Shown: in pieces, positions 39,935 through 51,488 of the stretch
Layout of the letters: each line of letters opens with the position of its first letter
Position numbering within the stretch: position 1 is the first letter of the stretch
Assembly: GCA_036924255.1 (NCBI GenBank)
Contig: JAUPFN010000003.1
Span: 21,295,665 to 21,359,664 of the forward strand
Origin: Apodemia mormo
Lineage: Eukaryota > Arthropoda > Insecta > Lepidoptera > Riodinidae
Reading direction: 5' to 3'
DNA length: 64,000 nt
Position numbers and translations under genes: made by a program
The notes under the pieces: generated by a model
Told to the model about the DNA's origin: nothing
The model's database searches: none
Seen by the model: the letters and a program-made list of their open reading frames with translations, nothing else

Positions 39935-42155
39935 TTATTATTCCACAAAATATTAACTTATTTAAAGTAAAATTCAATAATTTTATTTTTTATGATTGTA
40001 CAGTGTATTATTATATAATAAACAAGTAGATTTAAATTTAACACACACATGTATATAAATATGTATGAATATTCATATGGCACATTGTGTTGTATTTATA
40101 TAATATTTTTATATTTGTATCTTTAAGAAATTGTACCATTGTATTTGTCCTCAGAACAATGTTCACAAACTATATGTTTTAACACAGTGCAGAATTGTAA
40201 CTAAGAAAACAAACACTTGATTTAGGTAGTAACTTTCTTCGACATGAACACTAAAAAAGTATATGATTTTTTGTATATTTTTGATGTCTTAGACATATAA
40301 TATTTTAGTGATTTTGGTTTCAACCAGTACATACTGGTTGATACTTTACTATAATTCTATTAATGTCAAAAACAAAATATCTATTAGACAAATTCTAAGA
40401 AACAAATTATAACTCAGTTTGATTAAGACTATATTAAAATCTCTTCTAAGTTTGACAAGATATTTTAACCATAAACACAATAGAACATAACTGGGTATGT
40501 GTGTGAATGTGAAACGCATGGTAATTTGTGTAAACTTATTTTTCATTAAATTTTTTCTAATGCATATTATATAAAAATATTAGCTTTCTGCATTTCTTAT
40601 TAACTCCATATGTACTAATGGTACTAAATTTTATAGCTTTCAGTCTATGCAATTTTCGTTAAGAAAGTTGCTTTTATTGTTTGTGAAGACTTTTTTTAAG
40701 AAATCTCTGTCACATGTGTGGTCAAATTTAAATCTCCTACAGACTTTTGGTAGTGAAATAAAAATAAAAATTCAATAAGGACTGAATAAGAAATGGGGTT
40801 GGCTGGTTGAGAATGCCAATGGGCATTAAGTCATCCATTATACTTTAATTGTGCATATATTTAAGTAAATAAACAAATATATCTTTACTAGATAAAATTA
40901 TAAGAATATATAAATAGAGCTCAATATAACTTAAATATATAGCAAAAATATTACTAAGCCAACGATTATTATTAAAATCACTACCTGACTTGGCACACTT
41001 TGTTCCGCCTGTCAAAGAATGAGCAGACTTAGGATATTAAAATTATTAAGTTCAGTTTTTCATTAAGATAATAAATTTGAATAAAATGTAAATTTTAAAA
41101 AATCAAATATTTTAATAATGTGGCAGCAAGACAAATTTTATTATTATTTTTTAATCCTTATTATCTTAGTCCGGATATAGACAAATTCAAATACATAATA
41201 ATTGTTATTGCAGTTCTTGAGTTATAAATGGTGTAAATAACACAACATCGTAGAAAAAAATACTTGTTTTAAAACATGATTTTAATATCTAAATGTAAGA
41301 TTAATAAAAGCTTTCATATTTGAACAATCTTTGGATATTACTAATTTTGTAAAATACATGACATAAAAAGCAAAATTTGTTGCGATTGAATGTTACAGAA
41401 ACTATTCAATTTGTGAATTAAAATTCTATTTACAGAAATATATGTATAGAAACAATAAAACTTAGTGATGAGAAAAAAATATATTGCAAAATTATTGAAG
41501 TTACTAAATTAATCAATGGAATAATTTAAAAAAAAACTTATCTATTTGCAATAAAAATGTACATAAAGTCTAATTATACATCATAAAAGGGATGTAATGT
41601 GAAGCATTAGTATAGTTAGATAGACCCTACAACTTTTGATTATGTTTCATAGCGTGACATAACTATCTCAATAGAATGAAACGGGGGAATAAGATTAAAT
41701 ATATTCACATTACTTCAAAGACAATAATTGGGATTTGATGTCATCAGACAATATGCAAGTAAATTAAAACAAATCATGCTTTTTATCCCAACATAAAAAC
41801 ACAATAAATATTTAATGAATGAGAAAAATTACTAATTTGTTACCATGTTGTATGGAGCAAATTCTTCAGATTATGTCGCTATCATTATTTCTTATCACAC
41901 TGAAGACTGAAAAGGAATTAGGAACTACGTACTTAAACAAAGATTATATTCCAATAATTCGATTAAATATCTTTAACTTTAGTTGAAGATTTATATCATT
42001 AAAACAAATAAAACTTTTTTCGCGACTTCTTATTATTAAGAAACAACTCACAAGTAAACAAAAATAATTCTAAAATTAATATCACCACCAATTCACCAGT
42101 TACCTACTCAGTTTCACGACCACAGATAATATTTAATACACAGACCAATTAGAGT
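39935..42155. other. Intergenic AT-rich sequence, no gene seen
   Basis: No open frame with recognisable content on either strand. A copy of the GGCTGGTTGAGAATGCCAAT / GGGCATTAAG repeat end lies near 40798. I looked for the N-terminal exon of Kap3 here and did not find it. Confidence 0.35.
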
Positions 42156-42157
42156 AC

Positions 42158-42678
42158 TACCAAGGAACTTATATACGATAACTGGAATTACTACGAAGCA
42201 ATATTTGAAAAATAAAAATGTGCGTTATTTCGATCATAATAAAGTTGATATTTGTTTCTTACATGACAGAGGGGAAAAACATTCTGAGCAAGACAACGAC
42301 ATGAGTGGATGTTGTCCCTTTCTTGCAATTGCCAGTGTAAATAAAACTTTCGGATGGTAGATTTTTATATATTCGTTAATCGTTAAATCCCTTTTATTCA
42401 TACACGTCGATAGATACATTAGCATAAAATGTATTGTAATTAACATAGTGAGTTCTAAAATGTGCTTATTATTACGTAATTACTTATGCAATGCAAAAAC
42501 TGTTTCTCAATTTAGTAGAATTACTTAGTAGTAATTTGCAAACTACGCATGGCCGCACTTATATATGGCGATTGGCGCTTTATTTAGTAGAACGAGACAC
42601 ACTCCACTCATGTCGTGGTACTCTTCGGAACGATTTTGAAGCGCGTGTAAGCATTCCGGGTAGAATGTAACTTCCTTG
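42158..42678 (+). mobile_element. MITE family M, copy 1
   Basis: 521 bp. Starts TACCAAGGAACTTATATACG and ends ATGTAACTTCCTTG, so the ends are short inverted repeats (CCAAGGAA.TT). It includes CGACATGAGTGGATGTTGTC and GGCGATTGGCGCTTTATTTA. No coding. An inverted copy lies at 44291-44830 and a third, interrupted copy at 44886-49054. Confidence 0.75.
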
Positions 42679-42702
42679 AGTACTACATTTAATACAAACG
42701 TT

Positions 42703-44203
42703 AGTGATGGGTCAACTCGAGTTACTAACTCGAGTTGTGTTTAAATCGAGTTGACTCGAGTTAGATTCGCCAGCCCTGAACTCGAGTTAAGAGTTGTAAA
42801 CTCTGGATTTTGGATCTGCGCGAATGAACGAGGAAGACAAGCATTTGTAGGTTGGCGCGATTTGTTGATTATGTAAGACTGTATTCATTTATTTACTATT
42901 CACATGCGTAATGACAATACGTAGCAAAATTGAGTTAGAATTTAAATAAAGGTATAATTTAAATTAGAAAAAATAACATTGGAACCTTAAAAGAGGGACG
43001 GACGGGAATAACATTGGGACGTTTACGAGTTTCAGTAGCCAGAGAGCGGACATGTTAATTGTAAAAACTGTTAAAATTCGTTCGAATATATGGAAAATAC
43101 GATCACGTTACTTAAACACATTAAAAAGAAGCATCCAAGGTTGACAAAAATAATTCTTTAACTTAGTCGTCATAAGCGAATGGAAATGATATCTCCATTG
43201 AAATATCTACATCGCAGGAGCCTTTTCAAGAAATAAATTGGTAAAGTGTGTGTCAGGCCACGCGCAATGTAGGGTTCTGAATTTGCCTATCACAATCATG
43301 CGGACTAAGAAGAGGGCTTTTATAGTTTCAAACTATGAACATACAAGTTATTAAATGACAAATATGTATTCACACCACAGATTCACCGCCTATAATATAT
43401 ATATATATATATATATAACTCAAAAACTTGTAAAGCCTTATAAGCTGTGATAGTTTTGCTTTGAACTTGTTATATTTAATACTACCATGATTTTTTCCCC
43501 ATCCCAAAACCAAACGTTTATTTGCAGAGGGGGAGAGTACTTAACTCTAACAAAATTTAGCACTTAAAAGCTTAATATTTAACAAACAAGTGCCTTGAAC
43601 GAAAACTTGTTTCCACAAATCTGCAATATTTGTTTAAAACCTATCCAACAATATCCAATACAATGAGGTACGTGAGAAAAAAATTAACATCCCCACTTTA
43701 CATGTAGGGGAGCAACCATGAAAAAATGTTTTTCAACATTTTATGTTACCACTTAGTTGACGTAACTAATATGTATATTCGCGCCAAATTATTGCTTTCT
43801 ATAGTAGTAAGGATCTCTGAGCAATCGTGCGGACTGAGGGACGGACGGACGGACGGACACAGGAAACTATAAGGGTTCCTAGTTTACTTCGGAACCAGAA
43901 AAATGAAGCAAACAAACATAGGCACTTATTCTGAAAAGCTATTAGACATAAACATAAATCGAAAAGTTTATAACGTTTAGGTACTAAAAACAACTTTTTT
44001 ACCACCTACTTAGTGTAACAATACAATTGTCACAAAATAATTAAATGAATTAACAATTATTAAAAAAATTAAGCAGTCACAAACAACTATCCTATTCAAA
44101 GCCTCGTCTTGCTAACTCGAGTTCGGTAACTCGAGTTCAACTCGAGTTAAGTGAATTTTAACTCGAGTCGTGTTTATTCCGAGTTGGCACATCACTACAA
44201 AGA
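42703..44203. mobile_element. hAT-like non-autonomous element nested between inverted M copies
   Basis: Left end AGTGATGGGTCAACTCGAGT and right end, on the reverse strand, AGTGATGTGCCAACTCGGAA: the shape is like hAT termini (AGTG.TGGG.CAACTCG). Subterminal ACTCGAGTT repeats occur at both ends. No transposase; interior AT-rich, with a GGACGGACGGACGGACGGAC simple repeat near 43836 and (TA)n at 43390. A clean 8-bp target duplication is not obvious. Confidence 0.55.
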
Positions 44204-44290
44204 GTATACAATAGGTACCTACTAGCTGGTATGATTTGATATTTGATAGGTAAAGGCACAGACTTAGAGATGCAAGCATTTAGTAGAGGT

Positions 44291-44830
44291 CAAGGAAGTT
44301 ACATTCTACCCGGAATGCTTATACGCGCTTCAAAATCGTTCCGAAGAGTACCACGACATGAGTGGAGTGTGTCTCTTTCTACTAAATAAAGCGCCAATCG
44401 CCATATATAAGTGTGGCCTTACGTAGTTTGCAAATTACTACTAAGTAATTCTGCTAATTTGAGAAACAGTTTTTGCATTGCATAAGTAATTACGTAATAA
44501 TTAAAATAAGTACATTTTAGAACTCACTGTGTTAATTACAATACATTTTATGCTAATGTATTTATGGACGTGTATGAATAAAAGGGATTTAACGATTACC
44601 GAATATATAAAATCTACCATCAGGATAGTTTTATTTACACTGGCAATTGCATAAAAAAGGGACAACATCCACTCTTGTCGTTGTCTTGCTCAGAACGTTT
44701 TTCCCCCTCTGTTAAGTAAGAAACAAATGTCAACTTTATGAGTAACGAAATAAAGTACATTTTTATTTTTCAAATATTACTTCGTAACAATTCCAGTTAT
44801 CATATATAAGCATATATAAGTTCCTTGGTA
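44291..44830 (-). mobile_element. MITE family M, copy 2, inverted
   Basis: Reverse complement of copy 1 along its full length (CAAGGAAGTTACATTCTACC ... ATATAAGTTCCTTGGTA). Small indels include a doubled ATATAAGCATATATAAG near the end. With copy 1 it forms a 0.5-kb-arm inverted repeat. Confidence 0.75.
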
Positions 44831-45130
44831 AAGGTTAAAAATTAAAATCAAATCAAAGACAACAAAGAGTACGTAACAAGGAAGTTACCAAGGAACTTAT
44901 ATACGATAACTGGAATTTTACGAAGCAAAATTTGAAAAATAAAAATGTACTTTATCTTGTTACGAATAAAGTTGATATTTGTTGTAGATTTTTATATATA
45001 TATATATACGGTAATCGTTTAATCCCTTTTATTCATACACGTCGATAAATACATTAGCATAAAATGTATTGTAATTAACTAACATAATGAATTCTAAAAT
45101 CTGCTTATTTTAATTATTACATAATTTTTT

Positions 45131-48100
45131 TACTGTTTTAAGCTATTGCATAGCTTCTATCGCGGGCCTTGAGCGTGGAGACCGAATCCAGAAATTCCGT
45201 AACGAAAAAGCCTAACACCCCGGCGTAGGGATGTGACGACCCCATCGCCCACTGGTGGAATAATTTTTGTGACAAAAATTATTTAACACCGGTGCAGTCA
45301 GTCAACCAAATTAGTGGTAGTGCCATACTGCTTTTGCAACTGAATAGGCCGGCACGCCCGGGGAGATACCACTCTCTCACTTGACACCGACGTAAAGTAG
45401 CAGCCCTGCTGCTGCGTTTCGTTTGGTTTGTGAGAGTCCCGGAGGCCTAACCCCCCCCCTCTATGCACACTATGAATGCGCAAACAAAAGAGAATCTACC
45501 CCAGGGGGGTACCACTTGCACCAGCAGTGGAGAATCCCCCCCTGAGCGTCCGTGCTCTGGATTCCAGCCAGGTCATGGATGCTCAGGCTGCCCTGCGTAT
45601 TCTGGGGGGGGGGGGGCAAAATTGCGCTCATAGACCATCCTGTCCGGGGCAAACAGGGCAAGAAAGCCATGGCACCCCCTACCACGCTTACTATGGATTT
45701 CTGCAATGTCAGGGGGCTTCATTCTAACTTGAACGCCGTCCACTACCATCTCGAGACGGCGAAGCCAGCTTTGCTCTTTTTGACCGAGACGCAGATATCT
45801 TCTCCGGCTGATACTTCTTACCTCTCCTACCCGGGGTACAAACTGGAACATTCCTTTGTACCGCGGGCTGGGGTGTGCGCATACGTCAGAGAAGATATCT
45901 GTTACCGGCGCCTCGGCAGACTTGAAGGTCAGGACCATCCTCTGGTTACGCGTAGCTTGCGACGACCATCCACGCAGCTACGCGTGCCTATACAGGTCCC
46001 ATGGCGGGAATACTGAAGTTGACCGGCTCATTGAGCATTTACAAACGGCTGTAGATTCCGTGTTAGAGCAGACCCCCTCCACAGAGATCGTGATCTTGGG
46101 CGATTTAATGCCCACCACGCAGAATGGCTTTGTTCGCGCACCACCGATCATGCGGGGAGGTCTGTTCACGATTTTGCCTTGGCGTATGGTCTTACACAAC
46201 TGGTAACTTCGCCCACGCGAGTTCTCGATGTGGATGACCATATGCCTTCACTGTTGGACCTTCTGCTGACCTCTTATCCGGACCATTATCAGGTATCGGT
46301 GGACGTCCCACTTGGTTCGTCAGACCACTGCCTGATCCGGAGTAAAGTGCCGGTTTCGCGCCTATCACGGCCTCCTTTAGCAGGCTGTCGTCGCGTTTGG
46401 CACTTTAGGTCAGCAGATTGGGACGGGATGCGGTCTTTTTTTGCGTCCTACCCATGGGGGCGGTTGTGCTTCTCGCTGGATGATCCGAATGTCGTCGCTG
46501 ACTCTATTGCCGATGTGGTGCTGCAGGGTATGGAACTTTTCATTCCATTTTCTGCGGTACCAATTGGTGGTAAGTCTCAGCCTTGGTTTGGTCGCTCCTG
46601 TAAAACGGCTTCGCGCCGGAAGCAGGAGTGCTACCGGGCTTGGGCTGCAGCGTCCGCATCTTGTGATGAAAAAACCAGCACATTACGTAAGAAGTACAAT
46701 TTCGCCTCGAGGTACTTCAAAAGAGCTATCGCCAAGGCAAAATCGGAACACATTGGCAGAACTGGTGGGAAATTAGTTCGCCTTCCTTCGGGCACTCGTG
46801 CGTTCTGGTCTCTCGCCAAGGCTGTCTTAGGGAATTTCTCACAGCCCTCTCTTCCATCCTTGCACGGAGACGATGACTCTCTGGCCCATACCGCAAAGGA
46901 GAAGGCCGATCTCCTGGGCTCCTTCTTTGCGGCCTCGACTCTGGATGACCAAGGGAACACACCGCCTACCATCCCGCAGTGTGATAGTTGTATGCCAGAA
47001 CTACAATTTCGGCAATCATCTGTGCGTAAAGCACTACTTTCCTTGGACATCCATAAGTCGAGTGGGCCGGATGGCATCCCTCCGATTGTGCTAAAAATGT
47101 GTGCTCCAGAGTTGGCACCAGTATTAACACGCCTATTCCGGCTCTCCTATTCACTCGGCGTGGTACCGAATTCGTGGAAGACAGCTTTGGTGCATCCCAT
47201 CCCTAAAAAAGGAGATCGCTCTAACCCGTCTAACTATCGGCCCATAGCCATAACCTCCTTGTTCTCCAAAATTATGGAGACAATCATCAACTCTCAGCTC
47301 CTCAAGTATTTAGAAGAGCACCAGCTGATTAGCGACCGTCAGTACGGTTTCCGTCGCGGCCGCTCAGCTGGTGACCTTCTAGTATACCTAACTCATCGAT
47401 GGGCGGAAGCAGTTGAGTCCAAGGGGGAGGCATTGGCAGTTAGTTTGGACATAGCGAAGGCCTTTGATCGGGTATGGCACAAAGCGCTTCTCGCGAAGCT
47501 GCCTTCCTATGGGCTTCCTGAGAAATTATGCGAGTGGATCACCAGTTTTTTGGCTGACCGGAGCATCAAGGTCGTTGTCGACGGTGCGTGCTCCGACCTT
47601 AAATCTGTCAATGCTGGTGTTCCCCAAGGCTGCGTGCTATCACCGACACTGTTCCTTCTGCATATCAATGATATGATGCGAATTAGCAACATACATTGCT
47701 ATGCGGATGACAGTACTGGTGATGCTACATACTCCGGCCGTAGCAGTATTTCTCGGGAACACGTCGAAGAGTGCCGAAACAAGCTTGTGTCTGAAGTCGA
47801 GAATCGACTTACCGATGTCTCGGAATGGGGTCGCCAAAACCTGGTTACTTTTAACCCCAAGAAGACACAGCTTTGCGTGTTCACCGCAAAAAAGACACCC
47901 TTTGTCGTATCACCTCAATTTGATGATACTCTCCTGACAGCCTCAGCTAGTGTCGAAATCCTGGGAGTTGACATATCGAATTACGTTCAGTTTCGCGGTC
48001 ATTTGGAAGGCAAGGCTAAACTAGCCTCCAAAAAGCTCGGTGTGCTCAGCAGAGCGAAACAGTACTTTTTGCCGGTCCATCGCCTTCAACTTTATAAGGC

Positions 48101-48653
48101 ACAGGTTCGGCCTCACATAGAGTACTGTTCGCATCTCTGGGCCGGAGCTCCTCAGTACCAGCTTCTTCCTCTTGATCGCATTCAGCGTAGAGCGGTTCGA
48201 ATCGTTGACGACCAGGCCATTTCGAAACAGCTTGACTCTTTGGCATTGCGCAGAGATGTAGGTTCTCTCTGTGTCTTTTATCGTATATATCATGGAGAGT
48301 GTTCCGACGAGTTGTTTGGATTAATTCCTGCCGCCGAATTCCACCATCGGACATCGCGTCAAAACTTGAAGTTCCATCCTCACCATCTCGATGTCTGGAA
48401 ATCCACAACTGTGCGTTTCTCCCGACACTTTTTACCTCGCACTACTCTGTTATGGAACCAATTACCGGCAGGGGTATTTCCGAACGGATACGACATAGGG
48501 ACCTTCAAGAAAAGAGCTTACTCATTCTTAAAAGGCCGGCAACGCAACTGCAAGACCTCTGGTATTGCAGATGTCCATGGGCGGCGGTGATCACTTACCA
48601 TCAGGTGCACCTCTTGCTCGTTTGCCCCCTCTTCTATAAAAAAAAAAAAAAAA
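45131..48653 (+). mobile_element. CR1/Jockey-type non-LTR retrotransposon, near full-length, inactive
   Basis: GC-rich 5' region (GCTTCTATCGCGGGCC, CTTGAGCGTGGAGACCG), then an endonuclease-RT ORF with two frameshifts, then a short 3' UTR (ACTTACCATCAGGTGCACC) and an A-tail at 48639-48653. There is no RNase H. Composition is far more GC-rich than the surroundings. The endonuclease-to-tail layout fits the CR1/Jockey group; I cannot name the family. Confidence 0.82.
45693..48590 (+). pseudogene. LINE endonuclease-reverse transcriptase ORF, two frameshifts
   Basis: Begins MDFCNVRGLHSNLNAVHYHL with FLTETQISSP. Frame changes near 45930 to WLRVACDDHPRSYACLYRSH and again near 46098, where the T-run of the GDFNAHH motif has lost a base (read as ILGDLMPTTQN). 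From about 46105 to 48590 one frame is open: SSDHCLIRSKVP (endonuclease end), SSGPDGIPPIVLKMCAPEL, SNYRPIAITSLFSKIMETII, QYGFRRGRSAGDLLVYLTHR, VPQGCVLSPTLFLLHINDMM and the catalytic CYADDSTGDATY, then RAKQYFLPVHRLQLYKAQVR and HIEYCSHLWAGAPQYQLLPL. The RT itself is intact; the endonuclease is broken. Confidence 0.87.
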
Positions 48654-48880
48654 TTCGTAATCAGCTGTTTGTGAGAAGTATAGGTATTTATCATCTATGT
48701 ACAACAGTGAATATCTGTACTCGTATAATTTGTGTACAAAGTGTTTTAAATATGAATAATCAAAGAAAAAAAAATACTGCATAAATAAAATAAATATATA
48801 ATTGTAATTGCATAAGTTGATAAAAAATGCTATGCAATAGCTTTACCGCGGCAGTCTTCGAGTGCCACACGTCTTTTTTC
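48654..48880 (+). other. Segment between the LINE tail and the MITE remainder
   Basis: AT-rich. At 48829-48865 GCTATGCAATAGCTTTACCG, CGGCAGTCTTCGAGTG resembles the LINE 5' start near 45145 (GCTATTGCATAGCTTCTATC, GCGGGCC, TTGAGCG). This may be the 5' stub of another LINE copy or part of the target duplication. Confidence 0.4.
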
Positions 48881-49079
48881 AAATTAGTAGAATTACTTAG
48901 TAGTAATTTGCAAACTACGCATGGCCGCACTTATATATGGCATTTGGCGCTTTATTTAGTAGAAAGAGACACACTCCACCTATGTCCTGGTACTTTTCGG
49001 AACGATTTTAAAGCGCGTGTGAATATTCCGGGTAGAATGTAACTTCCTTGGAACACACCCAGTGTTGTAGATATGTCAA

Positions 49080-49122
49080 ATTGTCACATGTCAATTGTCA
49101 TTGACAATTGACATGTGACAAT
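49080..49122. repeat. Perfect inverted repeat, 21-bp arms, 1-base loop
   Basis: ATTGTCACATGTCAATTGTC-A faces T-GACAATTGACATGTGACAAT around a single T. The flanks contain more TTGTCAATTG copies, so several alternative hairpins are possible. Confidence 0.85.
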
Positions 49123-49129
49123 TGACAAT

Positions 49130-51300
49130 TTGTCAATTGTGATTGTCAAACAGTGAAGTCCAACTCTCAAGTCTGTTTGTAAATTGTAAAAATTGTTTTT
49201 GTATAAAGTGATCAGTGAAATCATAATTTGCATAAAAGAAAAGCATTAAGATTAATTAATTTGTGCAAGAATTTACAAAATACCCAGTGCAGGTCGTATT
49301 TAATTATGTGTACACATTTACACATTCAAGGTTTTCATTTTGCAGTGTCTGGTACATTCATGATTCAGTACTATCCCTTATTTATTGTATTGAAGTATAT
49401 AATCCATTACGCTATACATATATTTCATGGATGTAAAAATCTATGAAATTTGGTAATTTAAACAGTTATATAATAATTTAAAAGTGAACTGTGTAATAAG
49501 TATCATCTGTTTCAATTATATCGTCATTATAGTAATTAAATTATTTAACATCTCTTGGTAACAACTTTGCCATAGTGATTTTTGTTACCTCGTACACAAT
49601 AACAACCTTTTTTTACTATGGACTGAGCTAGCCTCAGCAATTGGTCATTTATAAACGCATTTTAAAAATTCTGTTTTGTTTGGGAGGGTATAATCCACAT
49701 GTGGTTCCATTTATTTTGGTGAAAATCTGATACAGGTTTCCAGAGGCACAAGAAATGGGAAGTCAGTTACTGCAGTTTTTCTGCATTAAACAAAACTGTG
49801 TAATAAAGGGTAATTAAATCTCAGATTATTTAGAAGACAAAAAGCCTGGGATTAATTGTTCCTCATACTGATCTTTTATATATATTTTTTGTAATTTTGT
49901 AATATTGTAAATTGTAATTTGTTTTAATATTATAGCTCATAAATAGATTTATTATTGAGACAGAGTTAGCCAAGCTTATTTTAAAATGGTAGTCTTACTT
50001 GTTTTTATTAAGTAGTGGTAGGTTATCCACAGGATATGATATTGTAATGCTATAAGGGCCATCCATAAATTATGTTGGACATTTAGAGAGAGAGAGAGAG
50101 GGAGAGAGCAAAGTCAACAAAGTATTATTAAGAGACAAGGGGAAAGTATAAGCTATGTAACATCACATTTGTACATATTAAAAGAACTCCACACAATAAC
50201 TTTACCTACCTAATATTACTCTTTCATTTTTTATTTGTGTCTGATTGTTGTCTTTAAATTTTAAGCAGATTAGTGAAATATCTTCAGTTGAATGTATCCT
50301 TCAGTGAGCTTATCTCTGTTTCCCTCAGCTACATTAGTTATGTTATAATGTCTTACCACCACCTATTCTTATACCTATTCTTGTTGCAATAGTGTCAGTC
50401 TTGTCACTGTCATTTTCCGGTGTAGATGGTAAGGTAGCTGGTAAACTTATGCATGTGGCATTAAACCTCACCACAAGATAACACCATTCACATCTTTTGT
50501 GTCTATAGGCGATGGTTGTCTCATTCCATCAGGAGACACATCTGCTTGTTTGCTTTCTTATGATATAAAAAATAACATTTATTTATGATTTCTTTTATAG
50601 GTTATTCACATTATGGATGTTCAAGTTTTACATAAGCAAATTTTTTACAATAATTATCTTCCCCTTCCTCATGTCAGCAAATGTAAATTAATTGCTTACC
50701 CCCTCCGCCAAGGTTATGTAAACATTGGTGAATATATTTTTCATTTGTTGTTCTGGTTTTTCTATTGATTCATTAGCAGCAATTATCAAAATTAAAAATA
50801 GGAATAGGGCTGGGATAAAGTTATTTATTGCACATAATATTCATTCAAGCAAATTATTGACATATTTTTTAAGTTTAATTATTAGGTATACTCCTTAAAT
50901 ATTTAAGATCAGCACTTTAATTTGTTTTGTCTTTTTGAATCTTAGTATATACCTAAAGTCAAATTAACAGTCCTCGTCCACATGCATCCATGACTTAGTT
51001 TTTAATGACATTGGATGTCTGTATTAAGTGACTGTGTTTGCTCACTTGCTTAGTGAGCATATCCATATTTTTGGGAATCCCTGAAGATGTATTTCACTTT
51101 AAAGCATAGATAGTACATAAGGTTTCCATATGTGTTTAAATCAAAGTCAACCTAATTTTGTAAAAAAATCTGTAACCTGGTTGACCCTGCAGGCCATTCA
51201 TTCCTACCGGTACCATTTCTGTCCAGTAATCTGCAAATACTATATGAAGCCCTATACTGTTTAAACATTGCATAATTTTTGTTGTTTGTTTACCACTTCT
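49130..51300. other. Region upstream of the first Kap3 exon found; no coding recognised
   Basis: AT-rich. It probably contains Kap3 intron 1 or the promoter, but I could not identify the N-terminal exon. (GA)n lies at 50086-50107. The partial A repeat at 50354-50573 is listed separately. Confidence 0.4.
50354..50573 (+). repeat. Repeat family A copy, 5'-truncated
   Basis: CACCACCTATTCTTATACCT, AAACTTATGCATGTGGCATT, GTCTATAGGCGATGGTTGTC and CATCAGGAGACACATCTGCT to GATATAAAAAA. The front third is missing. Confidence 0.75.
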
Positions 51301-51310
51301 TCCTTTACAG

Positions 51311-51488
51311 CAGGAACAACAAAAATACAACATGAGCCCTGTAGAGAGTATACCTGTGGCTACTTTAAACCATGTTGATGATTATGTTGAATTGTTATAT
51401 GATGACATTCCTGAAAAAATTAAAGGTTCTGCTCTAATTTTACAACTTGCTCGAAATCCTGACAACCTAATTGAGCTTGCAAGAAATG
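51311..51488 (+). CDS. Kap3: Kap3 exon (N-terminal region, first found here)
   Basis: Acceptor TTTACAG at 51310, donor GTAAGA, phase 1 out. It reads QEQQKYNMSPVESIPVATLN, then DDYVELLYDDIPEKIKGSAL and QLARNPDNLIELARN. The in-frame ATG at 51332 (MSPVESI) has no strong context, and relatives carry about 100 residues before this segment, so an upstream exon is expected. Whether the exon starts at 51311 or three bases later (CAGCAG) is not decidable here. Confidence 0.88.

Larger units (their letters stand above)
44886..49054 (+). mobile_element. MITE family M, copy 3, interrupted by a LINE
   Basis: The left part, 44886 to about 45130, starts TACCAAGGAACTTATATACG. The right part, from about 48880 to 49054 (AATTAGTAGAATTACTTAGT ... 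TAACTTCCTTGGA), matches the second half of copy 1. The sequence between is the CR1/Jockey-like LINE and its flanks. The order shows the LINE landed in the MITE. Confidence 0.7.

Noticed and set aside
43836..43860. CRISPR-like or regulatory meaning of GGACGGACGGAC
   Set aside because: It is a simple tetranucleotide repeat common in insect transposon ends; no spacers.
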